Source: Humitalea sp038249305 (lineage in GTDB: Bacteria; Pseudomonadota; Alphaproteobacteria; Acetobacterales; Acetobacteraceae). From it: a stretch of DNA of 20,561 bases. This document shows, piece after piece, positions 7,607 through 15,806 of the stretch. Under the pieces are notes generated by a model. The model saw only the letters and a program-made list of their open reading frames with translations. It was not told the DNA's origin and made no database searches. Numbering within the stretch: position 1 is the stretch's first letter; every line of letters begins with the position of its first letter. The position numbers and the translations under genes were made by a program. The stretch is from assembly GCA_038249305.1 (NCBI GenBank), contig JBBRWI010000040.1, positions 1-20,561 of the forward strand, written 5' to 3'.

Positions 7607-8286
7607 CGCCCGGGCGGGTCATGCCCCCAGATCGCGTTGTAGGTCGGGATGCGGCCCCGCGCCTGCATCCGGCCAAAGGCACCGACCACCAGGGCCATCG
7701 CCAGCAGCACGGCCAGATAGGCCCAGGCGGGGGCCGCGACCAAAGCCAAGCCGGTGATCACCGCAGCCCAGCCGAACAACATGGCGATCCAGCCGCCGAC
7801 ACGGTGCAACGCCTCGAACACCCGCCTTCGTTCGGTCATGTCGTAATGGTCGCCGTGCATCGTCGCATCGGTCGGCCCGCCCTTGCTGCCGCGCAGCCAG
7901 CCCAGCGCCATCTGCCCACAGCCCAGCAGCACCACGACCATTCCGATCTGGCCGTGCTGCGTTGCGAAACTGCCGCCGGTCAGCGACAGCATCGCGGCGA
8001 ACCCCGCCACCATCGCGCCGACCCCGGCGTATTGCAGCCAGCGGTGCCACTGCCACCAGAAACGGTTGTCGAGCACGGCCGGGAAGCCCTGTTCGGGCAG
8101 CACCTTGAGGAAGCGCGCGACCAGGGCGCCCAACGGCAGCGCCACGCACCAGGCCCAGAGCATCAGCGCGGCATGGGCGACGAACACGCCGGGGGCGGCC
8201 CCCCGCGCCAGCGCCCAGGCCAGGCCCGCGCCGCCGAGCGCCAGCACCGCCAGGATCGCGTGGCGCCAGGCCGTGCGTGCCGGCAT
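7573..8286 (-). CDS. Cytochrome b561 / ferric-reductase-like transmembrane protein
   Basis: A 237-residue protein with about six hydrophobic helices. Four histidines in membrane segments, His38 (VFVAHAAL), His81 (WQWHRWLQYAG), His111 (TQHGQIG) and His161 (ALHRVGGW), are spaced as in cytochrome b561 domains that bind two b-type hemes and move electrons across the membrane. A hydrophilic loop at 140-150 (DATMHGDHYDM) is rich in His, Asp and Met. The exact donor and acceptor are unknown; quinone, ascorbate or a metal are the known options for the fold. Its ATG overlaps the flavin monooxygenase stop (TGATG), so it is third in that operon and may serve the same pathway. It has no DOMON domain. Confidence 0.75.
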   Translation of the reverse strand: MPARTAWRHAILAVLALGGAGLAWALARGAAPGVFVAHAALMLWAWCVALPLGALVARFLKVLPEQGFPAVLDNRFWWQWHRWLQYAGVGAMVAGFAAMLSLTGGSFATQHGQIGMVVVLLGCGQMALGWLRGSKGGPTDATMHGDHYDMTERRRVFEALHRVGGWIAMLFGWAAVITGLALVAAPAWAYLAVLLAMALVVGAFGRMQARGRIPTYNAIWGHDPPGRHTTAVIPPST

Positions 8287-9494
8287 CAGGCGGCCAGCCC
8301 CTCGACCAGCACGGCGGTGTCGCGCATCACCGCCTCCACCGAGCGGAACTGCGCGGCGGCGGCGCGTTCCTCGGGCGATCGCTGCTGCGCCTGCATATAG
8401 GCGCCGAGCCGCCGCGCATGCGCGACCAGCCCCGCGCCGACCGGCTGGCGTTCGGCATCGAAGCGGCGCAGCGCGGCCGGCACGTCCGACCCCGCAAGCG
8501 CCCGCGCGAGGGCCACCGCATCGCAGGCGGCCTTGGTGACGCCCATGCCCGGATGCGGCCGCACGACAAAGGCGGCATCGCCCAGAATCGCGATCCGTCC
8601 AAAAGCCATCCCGGGCACGGTCAGGTCCTGGATCGGCTGGAAGAACAGTGGGGCGGCGCGGGCCACCACCTCGGCGAAGCAGGGCGCCAGCAGCCGGGCG
8701 GCGTCCGCGCGGGCGGCGGCGACCAACTCGGGGCGGATCTGCCCGGGCGGGATGCCATTGGCGAAATGGCGCCCGGTCGCATCGGTCTGCATCGCGGCGA
8801 GCGCCGCGTCATCGGCCGGGCGGTACCAGACGATGTTGAACCGCCGATGGCCGGGCGCGACGCTGTCATCCTCGCCGGCGACGGGGTAGCCCAGCATCTG
8901 CTCGCCCTCCGGCAGGCAGAAGGCGAGGTAGGGCATCAGCGCCGCGCGCGCGGCGGGCGACAGCGCCGCCTCTGCCACCACCGCCCGCCAGGCGATATAG
9001 CCGGCATAGGCGGGCGCGACCTCGGGCCAATGCAGCGCCCGCACCACCGAGCGCAGCCCATCGGCGCCGACCAGCAGGTCGGCAGCCTCGGTCGCGCCAT
9101 CGCTGAAGGCGACGCTGACCCCCGCCGCATCCTGCACCGCCCCGGTGACCGCCCGCCCACGCCGCAACACACCCTGCGGCAGGGCGTCCGACAGCAGCGC
9201 ATGCAGCCGCGACCAGGAGGTGAAAGTCTGCCCCATGTCCCGGCGCCCGACCACGCGGCCATCGGCGCCATAGGTCACCCGCCCCGCGACCGGCACGCCG
9301 ACCGAGGCATCGCCGGGCACCCCGGCCTCCCGCAGCGCGTCGAACAGCGGCGGGTGGGTGACGATGCCAGCCCCCCGGCCCGCCAGCGGTTCGGCCACAC
9401 GCTCGTTGATGGTGACATCCCAGCCGGCCCGGCACAGCAGGTTGCCGGCGAAGAGCCCGGCCAGCGACCCGCCCGCGATGATCGCCCGCGGCAT
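8286..9494 (-). CDS. FAD-dependent aromatic monooxygenase, 2,6-dihydroxypyridine 3-monooxygenase-like
   Basis: A 402-residue class A flavoprotein hydroxylase. The FAD-binding loop AGGSLAG is at 7-13 and the ribose-binding Glu31 lies in NERVAEP. The GADG segment is at 143-146 and the second FAD motif ILGDAAFVVRPHPG is at 303-316. GAGIVTHPPLFDAL, YAGYIAWR (163-170) and RFNIVWYR (218-225) match the 2,6-dihydroxypyridine hydroxylase (DhpH) subgroup as I recall it. The family uses NAD(P)H and O2 to hydroxylate electron-rich aromatic or N-heteroaromatic rings. The start at 9494 is the only sensible one: it follows the VOC gene stop by 2 bases. Substrate identity is inference; other hydroxylases of the superfamily (hydroxybenzoate, urate-type) are alternatives. 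Confidence 0.88.
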   Translation of the reverse strand: MPRAIIAGGSLAGLFAGNLLCRAGWDVTINERVAEPLAGRGAGIVTHPPLFDALREAGVPGDASVGVPVAGRVTYGADGRVVGRRDMGQTFTSWSRLHALLSDALPQGVLRRGRAVTGAVQDAAGVSVAFSDGATEAADLLVGADGLRSVVRALHWPEVAPAYAGYIAWRAVVAEAALSPAARAALMPYLAFCLPEGEQMLGYPVAGEDDSVAPGHRRFNIVWYRPADDAALAAMQTDATGRHFANGIPPGQIRPELVAAARADAARLLAPCFAEVVARAAPLFFQPIQDLTVPGMAFGRIAILGDAAFVVRPHPGMGVTKAACDAVALARALAGSDVPAALRRFDAERQPVGAGLVAHARRLGAYMQAQQRSPEERAAAAQFRSVEAVMRDTAVLVEGLAA

Positions 9495-9496
9495 GC

Positions 9497-9922
9497 TCAG
9501 CCGCCGGCGTCCCCAGTCGGGTAGTTCAACTCGATGGTCACGCCATTCGGATCGTCGACAAAAATCTGATGCAGGCCGAGGCTCGGCACCGTGCGCTCGC
9601 GGAACACATGCCCGCCGCTGGTGAGCCTTTGGCGCATTCCCGGCACGTCGCTGGCGACGAAGGCGATGTGGTCGATCGTGCCGGTGCCGGTGGTGTCGGT
9701 GGCCGCCTTGTCGCCGAGGTACCCATCCAGCCCCGCGCTGTCGGTCGGGTCGATGCCGATGACGTGCACCACCGCCTGGTCGCCCTGGTAGAGCCAGACG
9801 CCCGGGAAGGGGAACGGCGGCCGCGGCCCGGCCGAGAAACCCATGATCTGCTCGTAGAAAGCCTGGGTCTCCGCCAGCCGCGTGGTGCGGATGGAACAAT
9901 GATCGAGCCGTTCGATGCCCAT
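9497..9922 (-). CDS. VOC (glyoxalase/extradiol dioxygenase fold) family protein
   Basis: A 141-residue single-domain protein made of two beta-alpha-beta-beta-beta units of the vicinal oxygen chelate fold. Likely metal ligands are His8 (RLDHCSI), His85 (TIDHIAF) and Glu131 (TIELNY). FVDDPNGVTIEL near the C-terminus is typical. The fold includes glyoxalase I, ring-cleaving extradiol dioxygenases, fosfomycin resistance proteins and epimerases. Beside a flavin hydroxylase, a ring-cleaving or isomerising role is plausible, but sequence alone does not decide. The ATG at 9922 is preferred because GGAGG lies 6 bases upstream; the longer in-frame start at 9949 adds MGGFSRRRP with no family support. 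It is first in the minus-strand operon. Confidence 0.85.
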   Translation of the reverse strand: MGIERLDHCSIRTTRLAETQAFYEQIMGFSAGPRPPFPFPGVWLYQGDQAVVHVIGIDPTDSAGLDGYLGDKAATDTTGTGTIDHIAFVASDVPGMRQRLTSGGHVFRERTVPSLGLHQIFVDDPNGVTIELNYPTGDAGG

Positions 9923-9928
9923 GGGACG

Positions 9929-9933
9929 CCTCC
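9929..9933 (-). promoter_or_regulatory. Ribosome-binding site fixing the start of the VOC gene
   Basis: GGAGG on the minus strand lies 6 bases before the ATG at 9922. It argues for this start over the upstream in-frame ATG at 9949. Confidence 0.65.
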
Positions 9934-9982
9934 GTGAAAAACCGCCCATACCAGGGGGCAGCGGGGGCCGAGGTCAAGGCCG

Positions 9983-10013
9983 TTGACAGGCGCGCGCCGC
10001 GCGTCACTTTCAT
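9983..10013 (+). promoter_or_regulatory. Candidate promoter for the Mo-hydroxylase/ABC importer operon
   Basis: A perfect -35 TTGACA at 9983-9988 is followed by a weak -10 candidate; TTTCAT at 10008-10013 (19-base spacing) matches TATAAT at four of six. A 10-base perfect palindrome, GGCGCGCGCC (9989-9998), abuts the -35 and could be an operator or simply GC-rich sequence. A transcript from here would include the GGGGAG ribosome-binding site at 10023-10028 upstream of the ATG at 10036. Confidence 0.35.
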
Positions 10014-10035
10014 CCCGGGACAGGGGAGACGCCGG

Positions 10036-10887
10036 ATGAAGGCACCAGCCTTCGATTATGTGCGTGCCAAGGACGCCGCCGAGGCGCAGGCGCTGCTCGC
10101 CCGGCACGGCGATGGCGCACGGCTGCTGGCCGGGGGGCAAAGCCTGCTCGCCACGCTGAACCTGCGGCTGTCCGAACCCGCCATCCTGATCGACATCGGC
10201 CGCATCGGGCTGGATGCGATCGAGATGCGCCGCGATGCGCTGCACATCGGGGCGCTCGTGACCCATGCGGCGATCGCGCGTTCGGTGCTGGTGGCGCAGC
10301 ATGTGCCGTTGCTGGCCGATGCCGCCCCGCACATCGCCCATGCCGCCATCCGCAACCGCGGCACCATCGGCGGCAGCCTGGGCCTGGCCGACCCCGCCGC
10401 GGAATGGCCGGCCTGTGCGCTGGCGCTGGGGGCGACGCTGATCCTGTCCAGCAGCGCGCGCGGGGAACGGCGGCTCGCGGCCGGGGATTTCTTTCAGGGC
10501 CTGTACCAGACCGCGATGGCGCCGGATGAGATGATCCTCGGCGTGGACTTCCCCGTCCTGGCCCCGGATGAACGCCAGGCCTGCCCGGAGCTGACGCGCC
10601 GGCACGGCGACTACGCGATCGTCGGCGTGGCCTGCGCGCTGCGCCTGGTCGCGGGGCGGGTGCGGGGCCTGCGGGCTGCCTTCTTCGGCGTCGGCCCCAC
10701 GCCGATGCTGGCCCGCGAAGCGATGGCCGCGGCCGAGGGCGAAACACCGGCCGAGGCCGCCCGCGCCGCCACAAAGGCTCTGCCCCGCGACCTGGACCCG
10801 CCCGACGACCCGAGCATGGATGCCGCGACCCGGCTGCACCTCGCGCAGGTGCTGCTGCGCCGCGCGATCACGAGGCTGGCCGCATGA
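10036..10887 (+). CDS. Xanthine dehydrogenase family protein, FAD-binding (medium) subunit
   Basis: A 283-residue homologue of CoxM/CutM-type subunits, which pass electrons from the Fe-S subunit through FAD. The FAD pyrophosphate loop AGGQS is at 32-36 (LLAGGQSLLATLNLRL region), and the second FAD motif TIGGS is at 110-114 within IRNRGTIGGSL. Length and the C-terminal domain are normal for the family. The ATG at 10036 is supported by GGGGAG 7 bases upstream. It is the first of eight overlapping genes; its stop overlaps the start of the 2Fe-2S subunit as ATGA. Confidence 0.93.
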   Translation: MKAPAFDYVRAKDAAEAQALLARHGDGARLLAGGQSLLATLNLRLSEPAILIDIGRIGLDAIEMRRDALHIGALVTHAAIARSVLVAQHVPLLADAAPHIAHAAIRNRGTIGGSLGLADPAAEWPACALALGATLILSSSARGERRLAAGDFFQGLYQTAMAPDEMILGVDFPVLAPDERQACPELTRRHGDYAIVGVACALRLVAGRVRGLRAAFFGVGPTPMLAREAMAAAEGETPAEAARAATKALPRDLDPPDDPSMDAATRLHLAQVLLRRAITRLAA

Positions 10888-11345
10888 AGATTTCCATCAG
10901 CGTGAACGGCGAGCACGTCGCGGTGGATGTGGCGCCGCGCATGCACCTGATCGACATGCTGCGCGACCGGCTGGACCTGACCGGCAGCCACGTCGGCTGC
11001 GAGCACGGCGTCTGCGGCGCCTGCACGATCCTGCTCGACGGGGTGGCGGTGCGCGGCTGCCTGGTGCTGGCGGTTCAGGCCGATGGCTGTGCGGTGCTGA
11101 CGGTGGAAGGCATGGCGCAGGATGCGCGCTTCGACGATCTGCGCGCCGCCTTCGTCGCGCACAATGCGTTGCAATGCGGCTACTGCACCCCCGGCATGCT
11201 GGCCGTCGCCGCCGAATTGCTCGACGCCGGCGGCACGCCGGACCGCGAGGCGATCCGCGCGCACATGAGCGGCAACTACTGCCGCTGCACCGGCTATCAG
11301 GCGATCATCGATGCGGTGGAGACGGTCATGAAGGCGCGCGCGTGA
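10884..11345 (+). CDS. Xanthine dehydrogenase family protein, 2Fe-2S (small) subunit
   Basis: A 153-residue iron-sulfur subunit. The plant-ferredoxin-type N-terminal cluster is ligated by Cys39, Cys44, Cys47 and Cys59 (CEHGVCGAC ... C). The C-terminal helical cluster is ligated by Cys98, Cys101, Cys133 and Cys135 (QCGYC ... CRC), close to the molybdopterin. All eight ligands are present, so it should be functional. It relays electrons from the Mo centre to the FAD subunit. The ATG overlaps the upstream stop by 4 bases, and its own stop shares a base with the large-subunit ATG (TGATG), pointing to coupled, stoichiometric synthesis. Confidence 0.95.
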   Translation: MKISISVNGEHVAVDVAPRMHLIDMLRDRLDLTGSHVGCEHGVCGACTILLDGVAVRGCLVLAVQADGCAVLTVEGMAQDARFDDLRAAFVAHNALQCGYCTPGMLAVAAELLDAGGTPDREAIRAHMSGNYCRCTGYQAIIDAVETVMKARA

Positions 11346-13720
11346 TGCTGCATGCGGTGGACCTGCCCAATACCTGGATCGGCCGCGCCCGGCCGCGCGA
11401 TGCCGCCGCCCGCCAGGCCGCCGGCGGCGGGCGTTTCGTGGATGATCTGCGATTTCCGCGGCTGGTCCACGTGGCCTTTCTGCGCAGCCCGCACGCCCAT
11501 GCGCGCATCGGTGCGATCGACACCGCGGCCGCATCCGCACTGCCGGGCGTGGTGCGGATCGTCCGGGCCGAGGACCTCGATCCGATCATGTCGCCCTGGA
11601 CAGGCGTGCTGGCGCATTTCAAGGGACTGAAATCGGCACCGCAATTCCCGCTCGGCCGCGGCACGGCGGTGTTCCAGGGCGAACCGATCCTGGCGGTGGT
11701 CGCTGAAACCCGCGCCCAGGCCGAGGATGCGCTGGCGCTGGTGCAGGTGGACTGGCACCCCCTGCCCGCGGTCACCGACCCCGAGGCCGCCCTGGCCGGT
11801 GCCGCGATCCATGCAGCGCTCGGGGACAACCTGGCGTTCACGCGCACGGCCGAAACGGGCGGCGACCTGGCCACAGCCTTTGCCGGCGCGCACCGGGTGG
11901 TGGAATCGCGCTTTTCGACCGCGCGCCACACCGGCGTCACCCTCGAACCACGCGGCATCCTCGCCGACTGGAACCGCGCCGAAGCCCGCCTGACCGTGCA
12001 TCACGGCACCCAGGCGCCGCACATGATGAAGGAGATTTTTGCCAAGCATCTGGCCCTGCCGGAAGAATCCGTGCGCGTCATCTGCCCCGATGTCGGCGGC
12101 AGTTTTGGCGTCAAGGTGCATGTCTATCCGGACGACATGGCGACGGTCGCGATCGCGGTGCTGTTGGGCCGCCCGGTCAAGTTCGTGGCGGATCGGATGG
12201 AATCCTTCACCAGCGACATCCACGCCCGCGAACATCGCATACACGCCCGCATGGCGGTGGATGCGGATGGCAGGATCCTGGCGCTGGAGGTCGATGACCT
12301 GACGGCGATCGGTCCTTATTCCGTCTATCCGCGCACCTCGGCGGTCGAGGGCAATCAGGTCGTGAACATCTCGGGCGGCTGGTATCGCGTGCCGGCCTAT
12401 CGCGCGCATCTGCGCGTCGCCTTCACCAACAAGCCGCCGACTTGCCAGTATCGCGCCGTCGGGCATCCCGTCGCCGTCGCGGTGACCGAGGGCATGGCCG
12501 ATCTCGCCGCCGAGGCGCTGGGCCTCGACCCCGCCGAATTCCGCAGGCGGAACCTGATCGCGGACGACGCCTATCCGACCAGGGCCCCCTCGGGGATCCT
12601 GTTCGAGGGGCTGTCGCACCACCGGGCGTTGGCACGGCTGCTGGAGATCATGGACTACGACGGCCTGCGCGCGCAGCAGGCGCAGGCCCGCGCCGAAGGG
12701 CGGCACCTGGGCATCGGCATCGCCTGCTTCGTCGAGATCGCCAACCCCTCCGCCGCCTTCTACGGCGTCGGCGGCGCGCCGATCTCGGCGCAGGATGGCT
12801 GCACCGTGCGGCTGGAACCGGGCGGGGCCGTCACCGTCGCCAGTTCCATCACCGAACAGGGCCAGGGCACCGAGGCGATCCTGCAACAGATCGCCGCCGA
12901 TGCGCTGGGCATCGATCCCGCGCGGGTGCGCGTCATCACCGGCGACACCGAACGCACCCCCTATGGCGGCGGCACCTGGGCCAGCCGCGGCGCCGGCATC
13001 GGCGGCGAGGCCTGTTTGCAGGCGTCGCGCGGCCTGGCCGAGAACATTCGCGCCCTGGCCGGCGCGGTGTTGCAGGCCGACCCCCAAAGCCTTGCCCTGG
13101 CCGGGGGCGCCGTGGTCGATGCGGCGACCGGGGCGCTGCGGATGACGCTGCCCGACCTCGGGCGCCTGGGGTATTTCCGCGGCGACCTGCTGCCGCCGGG
13201 CGTGCAGCCGGAACTGTCGGTGACACGGCATTTCCAGACGAAGAAGTTCCCGTTCGCCTTTACCAATGGCTGCCAGGGGTCGCTGATCGAGCTTGACCCG
13301 GAGACCGGCTTCATCACCCTGAAGAAACACTGGGTCGTGGAAGACTGCGGCACCGTGATCAACCCGATGCTGGTCGATGAACAGGTCCGCGGCGGCGTGG
13401 TGCAGGGCATCGGTGGCGCGCTGTACGAGGAATGCCTCTACGACACCGATGGCAACCTGCTGAACGGCACCATGGCCGACTACCTGGTGCCGATGGCGGG
13501 CGAAATGCCGGATATCGTGGTGGCCCATATCGCGACGCCCACCGCCGAAAGCGCGCTGGGTGCGAAAGGCGCTGGTGAGGCCGGGACCGCCGGCGCGCCC
13601 GCCGCCATCATGAACGCGCTGAACGACGCGCTGCGGCCGCTGTCGGCGCGGCTGACCGACATGCCATTCACGCCAAAACGCGTGCTCGACGCGATCAAAC
13701 ACGGGAGGACACATCAATGA
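11345..13720 (+). CDS. Xanthine dehydrogenase family protein, molybdopterin-binding (large) subunit
   Basis: A 791-residue catalytic subunit. The N-terminal part has GRFVDDLRFP and FLRSPHAHARI, typical of the a/b-hammerhead domain, and VGGSFGVKVH lies in the Mo-cofactor domain. The active-site loop reads Q368-Y-R-A-V-G-H-P375, so it lacks the AYRCSFR signature of form I CO dehydrogenase. The base that activates water is Glu745 in GAGEAG (742-747). These enzymes hydroxylate a carbon, often next to a ring nitrogen, or oxidise aldehydes, using water. The substrate is not deducible, and a CO dehydrogenase label would be wrong. No XdhC/CoxD-type maturation gene is within the window. The start is ATG 11345; a GTG one codon earlier is possible. 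It overlaps both neighbours. Confidence 0.93.
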   Translation: MLHAVDLPNTWIGRARPRDAAARQAAGGGRFVDDLRFPRLVHVAFLRSPHAHARIGAIDTAAASALPGVVRIVRAEDLDPIMSPWTGVLAHFKGLKSAPQFPLGRGTAVFQGEPILAVVAETRAQAEDALALVQVDWHPLPAVTDPEAALAGAAIHAALGDNLAFTRTAETGGDLATAFAGAHRVVESRFSTARHTGVTLEPRGILADWNRAEARLTVHHGTQAPHMMKEIFAKHLALPEESVRVICPDVGGSFGVKVHVYPDDMATVAIAVLLGRPVKFVADRMESFTSDIHAREHRIHARMAVDADGRILALEVDDLTAIGPYSVYPRTSAVEGNQVVNISGGWYRVPAYRAHLRVAFTNKPPTCQYRAVGHPVAVAVTEGMADLAAEALGLDPAEFRRRNLIADDAYPTRAPSGILFEGLSHHRALARLLEIMDYDGLRAQQAQARAEGRHLGIGIACFVEIANPSAAFYGVGGAPISAQDGCTVRLEPGGAVTVASSITEQGQGTEAILQQIAADALGIDPARVRVITGDTERTPYGGGTWASRGAGIGGEACLQASRGLAENIRALAGAVLQADPQSLALAGGAVVDAATGALRMTLPDLGRLGYFRGDLLPPGVQPELSVTRHFQTKKFPFAFTNGCQGSLIELDPETGFITLKKHWVVEDCGTVINPMLVDEQVRGGVVQGIGGALYEECLYDTDGNLLNGTMADYLVPMAGEMPDIVVAHIATPTAESALGAKGAGEAGTAGAPAAIMNALNDALRPLSARLTDMPFTPKRVLDAIKHGRTHQ

Positions 13721-14928
13721 ACACAACCCGCCGAACCCTGCTGGCGACCACCGCCGGCATCCTCGCCACCCCCGCCATCGTCTCAGCCCAACCCGCGCTG
13801 ATACGCATCGGCTTCCCCACCCCACTGACCGGCCCCTTCGGCGCCGAGGCGCAGGACCAGGTGCGTGCCGCCGAAGTCGCCATCGCCGAATTCAACGAGG
13901 GTGGTGGCCTGAACGGTCGCCGCGCCGAGTTGCTGGTGCGCGACGACCGGCTGAACCCCGGCGAGGCCGCGACCCGCACCCTGGAACTGATCGAGCGCGA
14001 CCGGGTGGATTTCATCGTCGGCGGGCTGTCGGCGGCGGTGCAACTCGCGATCAACAACGTCACCAAGGAACGCCGGATGCTGTTCAACAGCATCAGCCAG
14101 TCCGATGCGATCAACGAGGCGCGCGACTGGTCGCCCACCACCTTCCACGAAGCCCTGAACCCGCACATGACCGCCGGCGCCGTGGCCCGCTACGCGCTGC
14201 CCAAGTTCGGCAAGCGCTGGGTGTTCCTGACCGCCGACTATGCCTATGGGCATGAGATGGTGCGCGGCTTCCAGACCGCCGGCGCGCCGCTCGGGATGGA
14301 GACCCTGGCCGATATCCGCCATCCCAACGGCACCGCCGACTACTCGGCGTTCCTGCCACGCATCGCCTCCCTGCGCCCCGATGTGCTGGCGCTGTGCAAT
14401 TTCGGCCGCGACCAGCAGATCTCGATCCGCCAGGCGACGGATTTCGGCTTGAAGCGGACCACCAGGATCGTCGCGCCCGTGCTGCTCTATACCGCGCGGC
14501 TGGCCGGCGGCGGCCCGTCGTTCGAAGGCGTGGTCGGCGGCACTTCCTTCTATTGGCGGCTGGAGGAGAGCGTCCCCTCCGCCCGCGCCTTCGTCGATCG
14601 CTTCCGCCGCATGCACAACAACCGCGTGCCGTCCGACTACGGCGCGCTCGGGTATGGCGGCGTGCGCACGGTGCTGGAGAGTGCTAAGATTGCCGGCACC
14701 ACCGAAACCGCCAAGGTGGTCGAGGCGATGCGCGCGCTGCGCTACGACTACTACAAGGGTCCGCAATACTACCGCGGCTGCGACCACCAGTCGGTGCAGT
14801 CGGTGCTGCTGATCGAAGCCAAGGCGAATACGCAGCGCGGCGAATCCGACGTCTTCGACATCGTCGGCCAGGAAGGCCCGGATGAGCAGTTCCTGCGGTC
14901 CTGCACCGCGCTCGGCCATCCCGCTTGA
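13717..14928 (+). CDS. ABC transporter substrate-binding protein, branched-chain amino acid type
   Basis: A 403-residue periplasmic binding protein of the Leu/Ile/Val-binding (type I) fold. The leader has a twin-arginine motif (TRRTLL, 4-9), a hydrophobic stretch and a likely cleavage after IVSA (about residue 24), so export by Tat (or Sec) is expected. IRIGFPTPLTGPFGAEAQ near the start of the mature protein and YAYGHEMVRGF in the middle are typical of the family. Many such proteins bind aromatic acids, amides or urea instead of amino acids. Its position directly after the Mo-hydroxylase genes (ATGA overlap) suggests that it captures the hydroxylase substrate or a precursor; this is inference. 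Confidence 0.92.
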   Translation: MNTTRRTLLATTAGILATPAIVSAQPALIRIGFPTPLTGPFGAEAQDQVRAAEVAIAEFNEGGGLNGRRAELLVRDDRLNPGEAATRTLELIERDRVDFIVGGLSAAVQLAINNVTKERRMLFNSISQSDAINEARDWSPTTFHEALNPHMTAGAVARYALPKFGKRWVFLTADYAYGHEMVRGFQTAGAPLGMETLADIRHPNGTADYSAFLPRIASLRPDVLALCNFGRDQQISIRQATDFGLKRTTRIVAPVLLYTARLAGGGPSFEGVVGGTSFYWRLEESVPSARAFVDRFRRMHNNRVPSDYGALGYGGVRTVLESAKIAGTTETAKVVEAMRALRYDYYKGPQYYRGCDHQSVQSVLLIEAKANTQRGESDVFDIVGQEGPDEQFLRSCTALGHPA

Positions 14929-15806
14929 CCTACGGCTGGGACCTGCTGGCGATCCAACTGTTCACCGGCGTCGCGCTGGGGGCGGTCTATGTGCTGCTCG
15001 CCCTCGGCCTGTCGCTGGTCTTTGGCATGCTGACGGTGGTGAATTTCGCCCATGGCGCGATGTTCGCGCTCGGCGCCTATATCGGCTTCTTCCTGCTGGG
15101 CCTGGGCTGGAATTTTTGGGTCGCACTCGCGGTGGTGCCGCTGGCGGTCGGGCTGTTCGGGATGGTGGTCGAACGTTTCCTCATTCGGCCGCTGTATGGG
15201 CGGCCGATCGACGACCCGCTGCTGCTCACGTTCGGTCTCGCCTACGTCATCGTCGAGGGCATACGCATCGTCTTCGGCAAGCAGGGCCAACCGGTCGAAA
15301 TGCCGGAAGCCTTGCAGGGCGCGGTCGATCTCTGGTTCGGCTACTTCCCGCTGTATCGCGTCTTCCTGATCGGGGTCGCGGTGGTGGTCGTGGTGGCCCT
15401 CTGGCTCTTCCTCGAACGCACCCGCATGGGGTTGACGTTGCGGGCCCTGGCACGCGACCCGACGATCCTGCGAGTGCTCGGGGTCAATGTCGGGCGGGTC
15501 TGGCTGCTGGTCTTCGGCCTCGGCGCCGGGCTGGCCGGCTTGGCCGGGGTGCTCGCCGCCCCCTTGCAGGGGGTTGCGCCCGAAATGGGCATCCCCGTGC
15601 TGGCCGAGGCCTTCGTCGTCACCGTGGTCGGCGGCATGGGCAGCCTGGTCGGGGCGGTGGTCGCGGCGATGCTGGTCGGCATCACCTTCGCCATGATGGG
15701 GCTGTTCGCGCCGGAAATGGCCAAGGTCTCGATCTTCGCGCTGATGGCGATCGTGCTGCTGGTGCGGCCGCAGGGGTTGTTCGGGCGGCCCGGGCTGATG
15801 TCGTGA
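14925..15806 (+). CDS. livH: Branched-chain amino acid-type ABC transporter permease, LivH family
   Basis: A 293-residue inner-membrane permease with many hydrophobic helices. The conserved VFGMLTVVNFAHGAMFALG segment (about 32-50) and the GGMGSLVGAVVAA region near residue 240 are LivH hallmarks. The TTG start overlaps the upstream stop as TTGA, so initiation depends on coupling; no independent ribosome-binding site is visible. It pairs with LivM to form the pore. The family symbol gives the type, not the substrate. Confidence 0.92.
   Translation: MTYGWDLLAIQLFTGVALGAVYVLLALGLSLVFGMLTVVNFAHGAMFALGAYIGFFLLGLGWNFWVALAVVPLAVGLFGMVVERFLIRPLYGRPIDDPLLLTFGLAYVIVEGIRIVFGKQGQPVEMPEALQGAVDLWFGYFPLYRVFLIGVAVVVVVALWLFLERTRMGLTLRALARDPTILRVLGVNVGRVWLLVFGLGAGLAGLAGVLAAPLQGVAPEMGIPVLAEAFVVTVVGGMGSLVGAVVAAMLVGITFAMMGLFAPEMAKVSIFALMAIVLLVRPQGLFGRPGLMS

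Noticed and set aside
9989..9998. GGCGCGCGCC palindrome as a definite operator
   Set aside because: Such palindromes arise easily at this GC content; kept only as part of a promoter hypothesis.
10036..13720. Carbon-monoxide dehydrogenase (coxMSL)
   Set aside because: The subunit set matches, but the active-site loop is YRAVGHP instead of AYRCSFR, and no cox accessory genes are present.
11297..13825. 842-codon open frame on the minus strand opposite the Mo-hydroxylase large subunit
   Set aside because: It is a consequence of GC-rich codon bias: the product is His/Gln/Arg/Gly-rich with no family motif, and the plus strand encodes a complete, motif-confirmed enzyme with overlapping operon partners.
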